A stretch of 64,000 bases of DNA. Origin: Rosa chinensis. Taxonomy: Eukaryota > Streptophyta > Magnoliopsida > Rosales > Rosaceae. Shown in pieces: positions 1-11,796 of this stretch. The stretch is taken from positions 63,320,397 to 63,384,396 of the forward strand of contig NC_037088.1 of assembly GCF_002994745.2 (NCBI RefSeq), written 5' to 3'. Position 1 is the stretch's first letter. Each line of letters starts with the position of its first letter. Made by a program: the position numbers and the translations under genes. The notes beneath the pieces are model-generated. The model did not search any database. It was given only the letters and a program-made list of their open reading frames with translations, and had not been told where the DNA came from.

Positions 1-228
1 AGGAATAATGTTGAGAGTACTCTCATATCAGTAATGTAAGACTTTGGTGTTGCCTATTACATCTCTCTATTCATTGTGAATTAGTAAGAAGATCTGAAAG
101 AAAAAGAAGAAGAAAGAGCTTGTTAACAGTAATATCTCAACTCAGAAATTATAAGTAGGTAAGATTTAATACATCTAGACTTATAAATATTAAGTATCTC
201 AATCCGTTATCAATTGGCTTTGAAATAT
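1..228. other. Intergenic, no gene seen
   Basis: AT-rich flank outside the first Copia element. I see no coding signal, RNA gene or clear repeat here. Confidence 0.6.
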
Positions 229-233
229 CACCT

Positions 234-451
234 TGTTTTAGGGAATCTGGAATTGAGAGAAATTTGCTGTGTATTCTCATTGATAATAGGACCCTCTTTA
301 TATAGAGGATTACAATGCATAGAATCTCAATCATACAAGGAAAGTAATTCTACATTGATTAGGATTCTAGTTCCTTCTAATTAAATCCTATTACCACTAG
401 GTCAAGTAACCTAGGGTTTGGGCTAAACACAAATTAGGTTTTCCTTGAACA
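234..451 (-). repeat. Copia-1 3' LTR
   Basis: 218 bp, the lower-coordinate LTR of a minus-strand element. The polypurine tract abuts it at 452-460. It contains a TATA-like TATATAGAGG stretch near 298-307 (plus strand). TSD CACCT lies at 229-233. Confidence 0.92.
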
Positions 452-599
452 CTCCCCCTTGTGTTGCCCAAACGCGGTGCTTCTCTCGTTGCCTAATTAA
501 AAACCTTGCCGTGTAACAAAAACCCAGTGGGACAAAAATAACCTCGGTCGAAGGGGAAAAAGAGCACAACACACGCTTCACGATTCGAGGTGAACATGT

Positions 600-3500
600 A
601 GACATCTCCCCCTGATGTCTGCGCCTCCCCCTGATGACTACGATCATGGGAGTTCAAATAATTTCCGCAAGCCAATTCTTGCCACATGTTTCTCGAACGT
701 GGATTTGGGCAATGACTTAGTAAACAAGTCTGCCTCACTATCCTCAGATTGAATCTAGTTCACTTTGATCTCGAGGAGAGTCTGTTGTTGCTGATCGATT
801 ATGCTTGGTGTTATCGCTTTTGATGTAGCCTTGCCTCATTTGTTCAAAACAAGCAGCATTATCCTAAATGCTCGTAGGCTCATCTGTGGTAGACTTCAAA
901 CCACAATTGCTTCGAACATGCGTAATTATGGATCCAATCCATATACATTTCACGAACTACTTCGTGAAGAGTAATGATCTCTGCATTGTTCAAAGATATA
1001 GCGGCTATGGTCTGTTCTGTAGACCTCCAAGATATCACGGTCTTTTCCCATGGTGAACACTTAACCAGTTTGGGAGCGACCATTGTGTGGGTCAGAGAGA
1101 TACCCAACATCAGCAAAACTTTCCAAAACACATGTCGTTTTGGGATGGGGATAGAGAACGCAGGCCAGCGTTGGCGGCTTTTCTGGTGTGTGTTGGGTCC
1201 GAATCCATCATCTCTTTGTAGGGATAAAACATGCCCATATCAATCATACATCTCAAATATCGAAAGATATCTTTTAAAACCAATCCAATGGTGTCGCGTT
1301 GGCGCAGAGCTATATCTAGCTAACAAGTTCACAACATATGAGATGTCCGGTCTTGTGCATTGGGATAAGTATAATAATGCGCCTATTGTACTAAGTAAGG
1401 CACTTCTGCCTCTAGCACATCTTCGTCATCATCCTTCCGACGAAGAGGATCTTTTTCAGGATCAAGACTACGGACGATCATGGGGGTGCTTGAAGGCTTG
1501 ACCTTGTCAAAATGCCTAAGCATCTATCGACACGATGCTCAAATTCCAAACCGAGACATAATCGTGTTCTCCTAAAATCCTTCATCTCAAACTACGGATT
1601 TCAAGTGTTCAACGGTTTTCCTTAACTCTTTAAGGGCTTCTAATGAAGATCATGTCCAACATGAACCGCGATAGGTCCGAAACATGTCATAGAAACGCGT
1701 GGGCATATCCCTTCCCAATTAAGTAGTCACTTTAGTGAGTGTTTCAACCTCTTTGTAAACGCGCTCCATGGTCTAGAGCCACTTGACTTAGGTAAATGAA
1801 GTTCACCATGAACCTTCATGTATATTATGTATCTAGATCCCTATAGAGATACATAGTGACCACATTTGTAAGCTGCATGTTCAGTTATTCGGAAACTACC
1901 AAACTGACAAGGTAGTGGAGTGCAATGACATCAATTACGAGAGAATACGTCTCATCGTAGTCGATTCCAGGGCGTTTTATGAGAAGCCTTGCGCCATAAG
2001 GCGAGATTACCATCTCTTTTTCTCACTACGCTTTCTAACGAAGACCCCATTAGTCAACAGGTTTTATGTTGGGAGGTGTTGGCATCTCTAGCTTGAAAAC
2101 CTTCCTCTTCATTAGAGAATCCATCTTAACCTAGATCGCATCTTTCCATTTAGGCCAAAAACTCTCTACGTTGGCATTTATTCATCAACGGAGCGTGGTT
2201 CGATATCATCAGACTCAACAAACTCATGCGCAACAAAATGCGCAACTACATCATCAATTATGATGGAGTTTCTATCCCACGTCTCATGTACACTAGTGTA
2301 AGTTTCATAGAGCTCTATATTCTCAGGAATAGGTTCTGACGTTGAGGCGTCCCCCAACGGTAACCATAACCCGGAAGATACTCATGAGACGGATTTTGAG
2401 TGTGAATGATAAAAGGATTGGAGTGTGCCAAAGTATTATTCGAACCCACGGGCTTCCCACGCATCCTAGCTGGGGCCATAGCCTGTAATGCCAGAGTGCC
2501 ACTCTCTTTGGCATTGGCGCCATGCCTACCTCCGTGTAGGTGGCGCTACGTCCTCTCGTAGGGACGTCCTTCCTTGCAGGTATGTTTGCATCATATTTGT
2601 GTGATCTCGTCACTGTAATAGGGATCGAGATGAGACATAGTGGGGACAGCCCACGACAATTCCTGTCGTTCCTGCTGAACATCCGTGTCCTTATCTCCCC
2701 TAACGACGGGAAGACTGTCTCATCAAAGTGACAACCCGCAAATCTAGCGGTAATGAGATCGCCTTGCAAGGGCATTAAGTGGCGGACGATTGTTGGAGTC
2801 AAATCTAACGTAGTTGCCCATTCGTCTGTAAGGACCTATCATAGAGCGCTGTGGCGGGGAAATTGGCACATAAATGGCTCACTCAAATGTGCGTAAGTAC
2901 AAAATATGTGTACCCAGTCACTAGCTGTAACGCATAGGTACATTGAGTGGCGGTGGGTTGTAGAAAAATTAACATAGCTTTATGCGATATTGCATTACCC
3001 CAAGCGGATATAAGGAGATTGGTGCGCATTACCAATGTCTAGACTACCATCGTAGTCGTTTCCGCAAGACCATTTGGGTGTGTACATGGGAATGTGATGT
3101 CCAACATCAAACCCATCGCAATATCCATCGAAAGTCTTTCGATGTAAACTCTCTAGCATAGTCAAATCCAATTGACTGAATATGATGATCTGGGGAGTGA
3201 GCCCGTTGTATATGATATGTGCTAGGAGTGTAGCGTAAGCAGCATTTATAGGTGGACAATGGCATAACACGTGACCAGCGTGTTTGCACCAACATCATGA
3301 AATGTTTAAGCGTCTGCAAGTTGGTTGAATCAATCCACGAAATCCCTACGGATTCTTTGTAAGAACAGAATGAGTATTTGCATATCCTTTGCGTAGGACG
3401 GTCTCATTCCTAATTTCCTGAAGGAACTGGCTTAGTAAAACAAGCGAGAGGCCTTAGAAGCAACCATTGAGTATTGTGGTTAGGCCTGAGAGTCCGAAAC

Positions 3501-4395
3501 GCTATGTGAAGCAAGTGGGTGATTACAATATCACCTGGGCCGCCATCACCATAATGGACGTCATCCATGGCGTCATGGATAAGGATTGCGCTAGCCCTAG
3601 GCTGGTGGTGGACGGAGGCAGTGCCTTAGGCAGCTGGGTCGGTCACTCTTAGTCTAGAAATCAACTTTTGATTCATGCTTCGTTTCGCTCGAAAGAAATG
3701 ATGTCCATGTGAAGTCTTTTGTAGACGGATCATCATATCATGACTAGGATGATCTATCCTGTCGTGACAAAGCCAATATGTGTCTAAATCCAAGAGATCT
3801 TCTCTCATAACTTTATTGGATTAATAGCTTGAATAGTGACATAGAATCCACTAGAGAGACACATAAACTTCTCTAAGATGCGTCATTGTTCGCAATCATT
3901 AGAGGTGATGCAAAGGAACTCATTTCCGTTCTCTACATGCATTTTCGCATGGAATGCGTTGGCTATTCATAGGGTACGATTTGCCCAAGAGCGTAGAGAG
4001 TTTCTGTAACAACTGTAATCAAGGTGCCATTTGGCAAGTGGAACTTGGGCTATTCCATGTCTTTGAATTAATATTGATGGCCCAGTCACGTAGTCACAAA
4101 GTAATATGCTCAGAATCAAAATTGAGTCATAATGAAAAGAACTCGAAATTTTATTCATAAGCCAACGGAGTACATCATTGTTTCTTTGATCAAAGAAAAT
4201 CTAATCCAATAAAACGTAATATGGCAATCGCCTACATCTCTTGGAAAATAAAAAGACTTAATCAAAATCGCCAGTTTCTGGGTCTTGATCCATGTAGTCT
4301 TCCACCCTTAGATCTAGATCGCCATCGTGATCTTCTTGTTCCATGTAATTTGCTTCCCTTGCTTCACGATACGTCTTGTATGCGTTTGCAACATT
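600..4395 (-). pseudogene. Copia-1 pol remnant (integrase, RT, RNase H)
   Basis: Degraded Copia polyprotein on the minus strand with no frame longer than about 160 codons. Recognisable islands are: integrase around 3000-3200, where EFTSK and a following HHIPMYT-like stretch match the Copia integrase core; reverse transcriptase around 1900-2050, with PGIDYDETYSPV; and the RNase H end around 640-740, with a decayed LFTKSLPK-type motif. Frames change repeatedly between islands. It lies between the gag remnant and the polypurine tract, as expected for Copia. It makes no protein, and the plus-strand open frames here are shadows. Confidence 0.85.
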
Positions 4396-5345
4396 TTAGG
4401 GTGCGGTACATGTTTTGGCCCAATGTTCAGTTGATCCACATCGAAAACAAACATCATTATGGTCAGGCTCCCTTGATCGAGGCGCCATTGGGGCGCGATT
4501 TGGACGACCTATGCTCTTGGTGGCGTTACCACCATGGTCGAAGGCTCTGCCTCTCTCTCTCTTCACACATTGACCTCCACGGTTCCGTGCACACCTTTCT
4601 CGGCGATTTCCTTCCTCTTTAGGGCGAACATATGGACCAGAATGTCCAGAATTGTCCCTAGTCTTAGGGTTTCGCTCCTTGCGTCCTCCATTGGGGGCGC
4701 GACTATGGTTAGACTCCGGAATAGGCTTAGTTCCCACGGGTCTAGCATTATAGTTCTTCACAAGGATATTGTCGTGCTTTTCAGCTACGTTCATGGCGCC
4801 AATAAGCTCATGAAACCTCGTGATACGTCCTGCATTTACATCAATCCGATAATTCTTTGAAATCATCAGTGCAGAGACGGGGAAGGTAGAGAGAGTCTTC
4901 TCGATCAACATCATATCAGTTATGGCTTGGCCACAAAACTCCATCAGAGACTTGATACAAAGAGCTTCCGAGTTATAATCAATCACAGACTTGAAATCAC
5001 AAAAGCGGAGGCTATGCCATCGCACTTCTAAATCAGGAAGCAGGGAGTCACGAACGTTGCCAAATCCCTGCTCAAGTTCTACGCATAGCTTTCTTGGGTC
5101 TTCCTCATTGAGGTATTCATTTTGGAGAGCGTCATTCATGTGCCTTGTCATGAGAATTATGGCTTTAGCTTGTTTTGCTTCAAAAGCAGTAGCTTGCTCA
5201 ATGGAGAGCACGTTCTGACTAGGCTCTTGGATGACTTCCAGAAGTCCATCAGCCTTAAGATGTTGGCGCACATCTCGGACCTACCTATGGTATCCTGCGC
5301 CAGTTGTCTCGAGTGGAACAAAGTTCAACTTGTTCAGGTAACTCA
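4396..5345 (-). pseudogene. Copia-1 gag remnant with CCHC zinc knuckle
   Basis: Minus-strand gag of the UBN2 Copia type. Translation can begin with MSYLNKLNF at 5345 but meets a stop (TAG) about 19 codons in. The frame is then open from 5271 to 4396. Near the C-terminus it has CFRCGSTEHWAKTC, a perfect CX2CX4HX4C nucleic-acid-binding knuckle, preceded by a basic Arg/Gly-rich stretch. In Copia elements this protein forms the virus-like particle and binds element RNA. The stop suggests it is no longer made whole. It is followed directly by pol remnants in other frames. Confidence 0.88.
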
Positions 5346-6344
5346 TCCTGAAAAACAACACAAGATTAGGGTTAATTTCGGAACGAAAAAAGGCTACCCC
5401 GAAAAACTGTTAAATTTCTGAGCGTAGTCGCTTCCAAGAAATTAGGAATTTTTTTAGAGTAGTCGCTTCCAAGAAAATCCGATTCCAAGAGGGGTTTTGG
5501 ATTAGATCGAAACAACGATGTATGTGGTCGATCGTTTTCTTCTCAACAAACTCTCAGTTTGGAGGACTCTACAAGCTCCAAGCTTGGAGTGAGCACGAAC
5601 CCCCACAATTCGGCTATTGGTCTCCCCTATGAAGAAGAAAGGGGGGTAGAAGAAGGGATGTTGGAAGTCCCTGAGAAAATAAGAAGAAATTAAAAAAAAA
5701 ACTTCAAAAACGGGAACTTTTAGAAAAACAAATTACCTTAAAAAGATGGCCGGAAAACTTGACTGAAAGTTGGCCGGAAAAATGTCGTCGGAAAGTGGTC
5801 GGAAAAGTCACCGGAAAGTGGCTAGAAAAGTCATCAGAAAGTGTTGACCGTCCGTTGACTGGCAGTTGACCGGGGTGCTGACGTGGCAAGTCGGAGCTGA
5901 CGTGTGCTTGTGTGGATACTGACCTGGCAGCTGACGTCAGTGGGCCGCGTTGCTGGGCTTCAGGGCTGTGGCTTGGGCTGCGGCTTGGGCTCGGCTTCTG
6001 CCTTTCCTTTTTTTTTTCCTTTTCTTTTTCTGCTGGTTCTGTTGCAGTCTTTTCCGGTGGCCAGTTCGGATGGTTCTAGGCCGGTTCCGGTGGAGATTTT
6101 TCGGCTCCGGTGATCTGGGGTCTGGTTGCAGCTTCCGGTGAAGTTTGGAAGCAGTAGGCAGGGAGGAAAGCTTCGAACCGGGCAGGGAGGATATAGATAT
6201 TTCCGGTGGCCGGTTTGGATATTTTCCTGCCGGTTCTGGGGGCGGGGCCGCCGGTTCTGGACTCCTGGAGTTGAGATCTTCAAGGTGGGAGGCAGTGGTT
6301 TCTGGGATTTGAAGGCTACGAATTTAAGACTCGTGCTGATAACG
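5346..6344 (-). other. Copia-1 untranslated leader and primer-binding region
   Basis: About 1 kb between the 5' LTR and gag. Just inside the LTR the minus strand reads CGTTATCAGCACGAG (6330-6344), where the primer-binding site should lie; it is not the TGGTATCAGAGCC initiator-methionine type seen in Copia-C. The leader has a run of short GCCGGAAAA/GTCGGAAAA-like units at 5745-5840 and GC-rich CCGGT-containing repeats at 6050-6270. Confidence 0.6.
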
Positions 6345-6562
6345 TGTTTTAGGGAATCTGAAATTGAGAGAAATTTACTGTGTATTCTCATTGATAATAG
6401 GGGCCTCTTTATGTAGAGGATTACAATGCATAGAATCTCAATCATACAAGGAAAGTAATTCTACATTGATTAGGATTCTAGATCCTTCTAATTAAATCAT
6501 ATTACCACTAGGTCAAGTAACCTAGGGTTTGGGCTAAACACAAATTAGGTTTTCCTTGAACA
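6345..6562 (-). repeat. Copia-1 5' LTR
   Basis: 218 bp, upstream LTR of the minus-strand element, bounded outside by TSD CACCT (6563-6567). Confidence 0.92.
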
Positions 6563-6632
6563 CACCTAAATTTTATGGGAAAATCCTTGACTTGAAATAG
6601 TGAAAAAAATGACATAGAAAAATAAGGGAAGT

Positions 6633-6789
6633 GAAATCCACACTCCTCATTTTACAATTCACACTCTATATTTCCTTTTCTGATAACTTAAATTTTGTTT
6701 TTAGTAATTTAAATTTTATCTTTTTATGAGAATTTCAACCTAAAAATAAAAGGAAGAGTGTAGGTTGTAAAATGAAAAGTGTGGATTTC
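6633..6789. mobile_element. Small foldback MITE
   Basis: The ends are an imperfect inverted repeat of about 45 bp. The left arm starts GAAATCCACACTCCTCATTT, and the right arm read in reverse complement starts GAAATCCACACTTTTCATTT. The centre is AT-rich. I could not define a TSD, so the superfamily is open. Confidence 0.6.
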
Positions 6790-7338
6790 TATAAATACTT
6801 GTTACTTATTCACATCCTAACAAGTTAAAAACAACGTCTTGTAAGATTATGGTAAATGTTGACAAAGGCTATTAAATAAGAAGCCCATTATAACATTGGT
6901 CCAAATTAAGCACCGCTAGCTATAAGGCCGAACTCTAAGCTTGGCCTAGTCTACCCAGTCTCCCAATCAAGAGACCTGTATATGCTTGGCTCAATCTCTA
7001 TTGGAAGATCTACCCTTTGTCTCAGCAAGAGACCTATATTCCTTAACCCGTCAAAAGCTCAAAAGGTATCCCGGTTTCCTAATGATGTCAGTAATACGAA
7101 CCAGAAGGTTAAATTTATTTAAGCTATGATCTTTTCCTGGGTATTCTTTTGTGGCGCTTATATATTGTCATACTCGACAACTCCCATTATACTCAATTGC
7201 AACATTTAATCCCCATCACACTAGTTAAATTTACAACGGTTGATTTGCGGACTTTGACTTGATTTGTATAATGACTTGTACAAATACAGGACAAGAGTCA
7301 GGTAAGCATAATCCAAAATGTAGCTAACTGGACCAACA
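6790..7338. other. Intergenic, no gene seen
   Basis: AT-rich sequence up to the TSD (CAACA, 7334-7338) of Copia-C. No coding signal recognised. Confidence 0.5.
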
Positions 7339-7556
7339 TATTAACATAGAGCAGATATTTTGGTTCTTAATTAGGGTTAATTAGTATTAATTCTGTTAGC
7401 TTGTTAGTGACCTATAGCTGTATTACACGTGTTGCTTTTCTGCTACTATACTCGTTCTTTAGTTAGTTGTAACAGACACACAAACATATATAGAATTCTC
7501 TCATTTCTTCTTTCTCACTCTTCTCCCTTCCTCAAGCTCTAGAACCCTAGCTTTCA
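7339..7556 (+). repeat. Copia-C 5' LTR
   Basis: 218 bp, TATTAAC...CTTTCA. It is followed at once by the primer site TGGTATCAGAGCC. Compared with the 3' LTR it lacks about 12 bp near 7398 and has scattered differences. Confidence 0.88.
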
Positions 7557-7569
7557 TGGTATCAGAGCC
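7557..7569 (+). promoter_or_regulatory. Copia-C primer-binding site
   Basis: TGGTATCAGAGCC is complementary to the 3' end of plant initiator methionine tRNA, the usual primer of Copia elements. Confidence 0.9.
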
Positions 7570-8101
7570 AGGTCACGACCTAGGGTTTGCTTATGCTTAC
7601 TTCTGCTTCTCGAACTCATTGCTCTTGCTTGCTTCAGTGCTCGACTTTCTTCTCCTGCAAATTTCAGATAAGTCTTCGTGTTCTTGAAGAAGGAAAAGTT
7701 AGATCTACAATTTTACAGAGTGATTTCTTGATTGTGAAGCTTCGGTTTGGTATAATCAGTGTTTGACTGTGAATCTATGCACATTTTTAACTACCTGATT
7801 ATGAAGTTGTGAGATTTTTTTCCTACTATATGTGGTTTCGAAACCTTAGATCTTGAAGTATTGTTAGTCTAAACTCATTTGCAAGCCATAATTGTGGAAT
7901 TGAAGTCATTATCAGTTGGTATAACTCTATGAGGTTTCAAAACCCTAGATTTCTTGAAGTTTTGTGACGATCGTTAGTTCTTTGTTAAGATTTGTGAAGG
8001 TTCTTAATTCTTTGATACTTTGTGAGGTTTCAAAGCCAGAGATCTACTGGTATTACACAGATATACACTTGATTTTTGTCTCTACCTCTTATCTTACCAA
8101 G

Positions 8102-8874
8102 ATGACTGCGTCTATGAATCAAGCCTCTACAATCACTACTCAGACTACTGTGTATCTCCCAAATATCTTACTTGATGAGTCCAATTATCCTACATGGCTG
8201 TTTCGTATTGAATCATTTCTTAGAGGTCAAAATATGTATGGATATGTTGATGGCTCAAATCCATGCCCCACTCAATTTGTTTATGCATCTGATGGTTCTG
8301 GAAATGTGGTATCATCTGAGTATGCTAACTGGAAAATACAAGATCAAAACATTGTTAATATGATTGGTCAAACACTTAGCCCTGTGGCCATGTCATGTGT
8401 TGTTGGAAGCAAGTCTACTCAAGACATGTGGAATAGGTTGAAACTCAAGTTTGCAGCTCCTGATAGACAAAATATTCTGCAACTCAAGTCTAATCTGCAA
8501 ATTTTGAAGAAAGGAAGTGATGATATTGAAACTTACATGGATAAGATCAAGGCTGCTAGAGATGCACTTGAAACAGTTGGAGTATTTGTTGATGATGAAG
8601 ACATTGTTGTTATAGTATTGAGAGGCTTACCCTCTGAGTATGCTACTATTAAGACTGTAATCCGAGCTCAGTTTGTTGCTTGTTATAGTATTATGGCTGC
8701 ACATATTGATATTGAGAGTGAGGCTCAAGCATCTTCAACTACAACACTTACTGCCATAATGGCCAAAAATACAATTTATTCTGGTTCTGTCTCGAACAAC
8801 ACATCTGGTGCTTCTACCTCATCCTCACAGTCTCAAGTCCCATTTGTGCCTCCTAGCTTTAGTCCATTACTAAT
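8102..8874 (+). pseudogene. Copia-C gag, N-terminal part
   Basis: Frame starting MTASMNQAS at 8102 with the Copia gag (UBN2) fold: NYPTWLFRIESFLRG near the start, then MIGQTLSPVAMSC, QNILQLKSNL and DALETVGVF...DIVVIVLRGLP. The same motifs occur in Copia-A on the other side of the window. The frame is open for about 258 codons, until a solo LTR inserted at 8875 cuts it, and the rest of gag resumes at 14406. The protein would form the particle shell; here it is broken. About 540 bp of leader separates it from the primer site. Confidence 0.88.
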
Positions 8875-9154
8875 TGTTGAGTCACAAATTACTTAAGCAA
8901 TTGTGCCCCATAATTATGAAAATTGATTTGTCTTCCATGCTATTTTACCTTTTTTAATCCATTTCCTTTTATTTGTAGGAAACCTTGCATTGAGAATAAA
9001 ATGACTATTTGAGGTTTGAAATGTGGAGATTTGAAGCTAGGGGAAGAAGACACGGAGATTGGAAGAAAATTGCAAATCGACTTTTCCGGCAAACTTTTCC
9101 CGCGAGCCGCCACTTATGGAGGGTCTTTTCTCCAGCAAAGGAGGACCATGGTGG

Positions 9155-11278
9155 TGATACGCTAAAAATAGACGCTCAATTTAACCCTGCAAGATGTAGT
9201 CGTTAGTAATATAGAGTAAGCAGGGATTGTTCAAGCCGGGGATTGAGGGTAACTATATTAATCACACAAAAGAAAACAAAATTAAACTAAACTAACAAAT
9301 GAAAAAGAATAACAAAATCTGAACTAAACCAAAGAAAACATCAAACAACAAAAAGAAAAGAGAGAAAGATGGAGGGACAGAGAGGAGGATTGCAGAGGCG
9401 TTGCAATCCTGAAACACACTAAACTGGGGGTTTTTGGGTTTTTAACGAAAATAAACATAAAATAAAGAAAAGAACACAATTTTGAATTCAAGGTTTGAAA
9501 GATATGGATGAAGATGTTAGGAACTCGGAAATCCACCACCAAAATATGCTTGAGACAAATTTATCATCCTAGTTTCAATTACTAAGTCGTGAAAAATGTT
9601 TCAATCAAGAACAAACCATGAACGCATGCATAAGTTCTTATTACTTCCCTTGATTACTTAAGCAAGATGAACGCACCATTACTAAGCCTTTAGAATAAAC
9701 AATCAAGGTATAGAACGCTATCCTATCAACAATGTATTCTAAGCATTAATCACGTGTGGAAGTTTGATCGAAACAAGTAAGCAAAACTAGTGTGGAACGC
9801 CTACCTAGCATGCAATCCTTTTTATTTGGTTTCACCTATTGTCCTATAGGTTTTACTACCATTGAAACAAGCATTATTAACCATTTAGGAGATTAAGATA
9901 CCTATTTCTAGCCCCACTCACATGATCATAATATTTTATGTGCGCATTCATAAAACATAAACATGCAAGAGTTATCTGTAAACCAAAACCAAATAAAAAA
10001 TTTCACCACAAAGCAATCACAAAAATTAGGAATCAAAATATTGTCAAAAACATATCTTAGGGGCTTCAAACCTCGCCCCTAACAAAAGTAGATTAGCCAC
10101 ACATTGTCTCAAAATTCACAACTAGAAACATATAAGTTTGAATTACAAGAAAATAAAAACCGTAAAGGGCAGAAGATGAGAGCCATGAGTTCACTTTTAG
10201 GCAGCCTTGGACGCAAGAACTCCCCTCAAGATGGTACACGGCAAGGCTTGATGAAGATGGATGATGGTGTGCACAGTTTTCCTTCTTGAAGACTTGGGAA
10301 TTTGTGAGACTTTGTGTGCTAGGGTTTAGGGCAGAAGATGGCGCTGTAGGGTTGTTATTTGCAGCGTGTTCTGCTTCTCTATATATATGTGGAGCACCCC
10401 CAAGTTTCCTTTTCCAATTCTGCTTTGAAAGCCTCCCCTAGTTGCTTGAGGATTACTCAAATTGGTGCACAATTAAATGATTTTCAAGCCTTAATAATCT
10501 TCCCAAAATCTTGAGGAATCATTATAGGACTCTCCTTCATATTTTCAGCAGCAATAACCTTCCAAATATGCACCCAAAATTCGTCCACAAAAGATTTCTG
10601 CCAAACAGTCCTGTTTCGACTAGGATTCGATTTCTGACTCTGAAGCTTCCTTCTTGGACGAGAAACGACTTCGTTTTGACAAGTTTCTGGATGGTTCTTG
10701 ACTCCCATGTTCTCTATGACATCATATCATCTATAATGATCAATAAAATTCTGGAAAAACTCCAAGAAAATCGCCGGAAAAGATCTCACAAAAAGCTTCG
10801 TGAAAATCTGACAGTTTCTGCCTTATCGGGAAGCCTAGTTTGTTCTTGGTTTCCTACTGCCTCGTTGACAATTATGACCAGTTATTTAGCTTTAGTTGAA
10901 GTATAACATCATGTGTTCAAGGATCCCTGGCCCTTTCTTCATAGGTGAAGATTAAATGATGCAAGAATGGCTCCTCAAAACCGTTCCCAGAAAGCTGATT
11001 CTGAAACTGCAGTTTTCTGCTTTGCAGCAACTGTTTTGCACAATGAATTCCGTGGGCTTCCCTTGTAATTTCTGGCCAAAAGGTTGATCAAACTTGGTCC
11101 TCTACATCAGTACTTCATGATCTATGGCTCCGTTTCTCCCTTTCAGCTCCTATTTCTCTTGAATCACTCCATGAACTACCTAAAAAGAAAACGAAGTTAA
11201 AACTGACTTTTTAAATGAAATAGCTAAGAAAACTGTAAGGGATTTCACACTATATTCGTCGCATTTATGCTCCTATCA
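9155..11278. mobile_element. 2.1-kb solo LTR, family S, copy 1
   Basis: TGATACGCTA...CTCCTATCA, 2124 bp, flanked by TSD GGTGG (9150-9154 and 11279-11283). The empty site can be read in the related LTR near 23238 (CCATGGTGGTGAGAATC). The sequence is homologous in reverse complement to 45044-47186 and more distantly to 41184-43344. No internal coding domain and no second LTR, so a solo LTR of a large element is the best reading. Confidence 0.85.
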
Positions 11279-11796
11279 GGTGGTGAGAATCTCCCATCAC
11301 TTGAAATTCAAATATCTCCCTACACCTTGTCCTTTTATCACCTTGCCAATTTGGGACCATTTGGGGGACAATGGTGTAAGAGCATCTCTTGCACACTTGG
11401 GGACCAAAGATGACACACCTAGCTGATAAAAAAGAGGTCAAAGACCAATTATTCAGAATTTTTGACTCCATTCAAGCATTTTCATCCTATCGAAGATCCA
11501 TTTTTCTCTCTAAAGAAGAACCACCATTTCCACCACTAAAACCACCATCTCCACCTCTAAATTAAACCTCCATTTCCACCACTACAACATTCATTTCCTC
11601 CACCATTCAACACCACAACTCATCTTAGAGATCCCAAATTTCACTATTCTTACCAATATCAAGATCTTGGAGCAAGGAGAAGAAGGTGACTACCACCACA
11701 TCATGTTCTTGGAGACCCATCTTCACCAGCTCTTCCGGCATCATCAATAGTCACCTTTTACTCTCTATGTCTTTATGTATTTGATGTTTAATAGAA

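Larger units (their letters stand above)
234..6562 (-). mobile_element. Copia-1: complete but decayed Copia LTR retrotransposon
   Basis: Two 218-bp direct repeats (234-451 and 6345-6562) start TGTTTTAGGG and end CTTGAACA on the plus strand, giving TG...CA ends. The flanking 5-bp TSD is CACCT at 229-233 and 6563-6567. I count seven differences between the LTRs, about 3 percent, so the insertion is moderately old. The internal region reads on the minus strand in Copia order: leader, gag with a zinc knuckle, integrase, reverse transcriptase, RNase H. All frames are broken by stops and shifts. A purine tract (AAGGGGGAG on the minus strand, just inside 451) fits the plus-strand primer. Confidence 0.92.

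Noticed and set aside
974..1501. 175-codon plus-strand open frame
   Set aside because: Antisense to decayed Copia-1 pol; no domain and no splice context. A shadow frame.
9009..9206. Arg/Trp-rich 65-codon frame as a small gene
   Set aside because: The same frame recurs in all Gypsy-D LTR copies (23074 plus, 18599 minus); it is LTR sequence.
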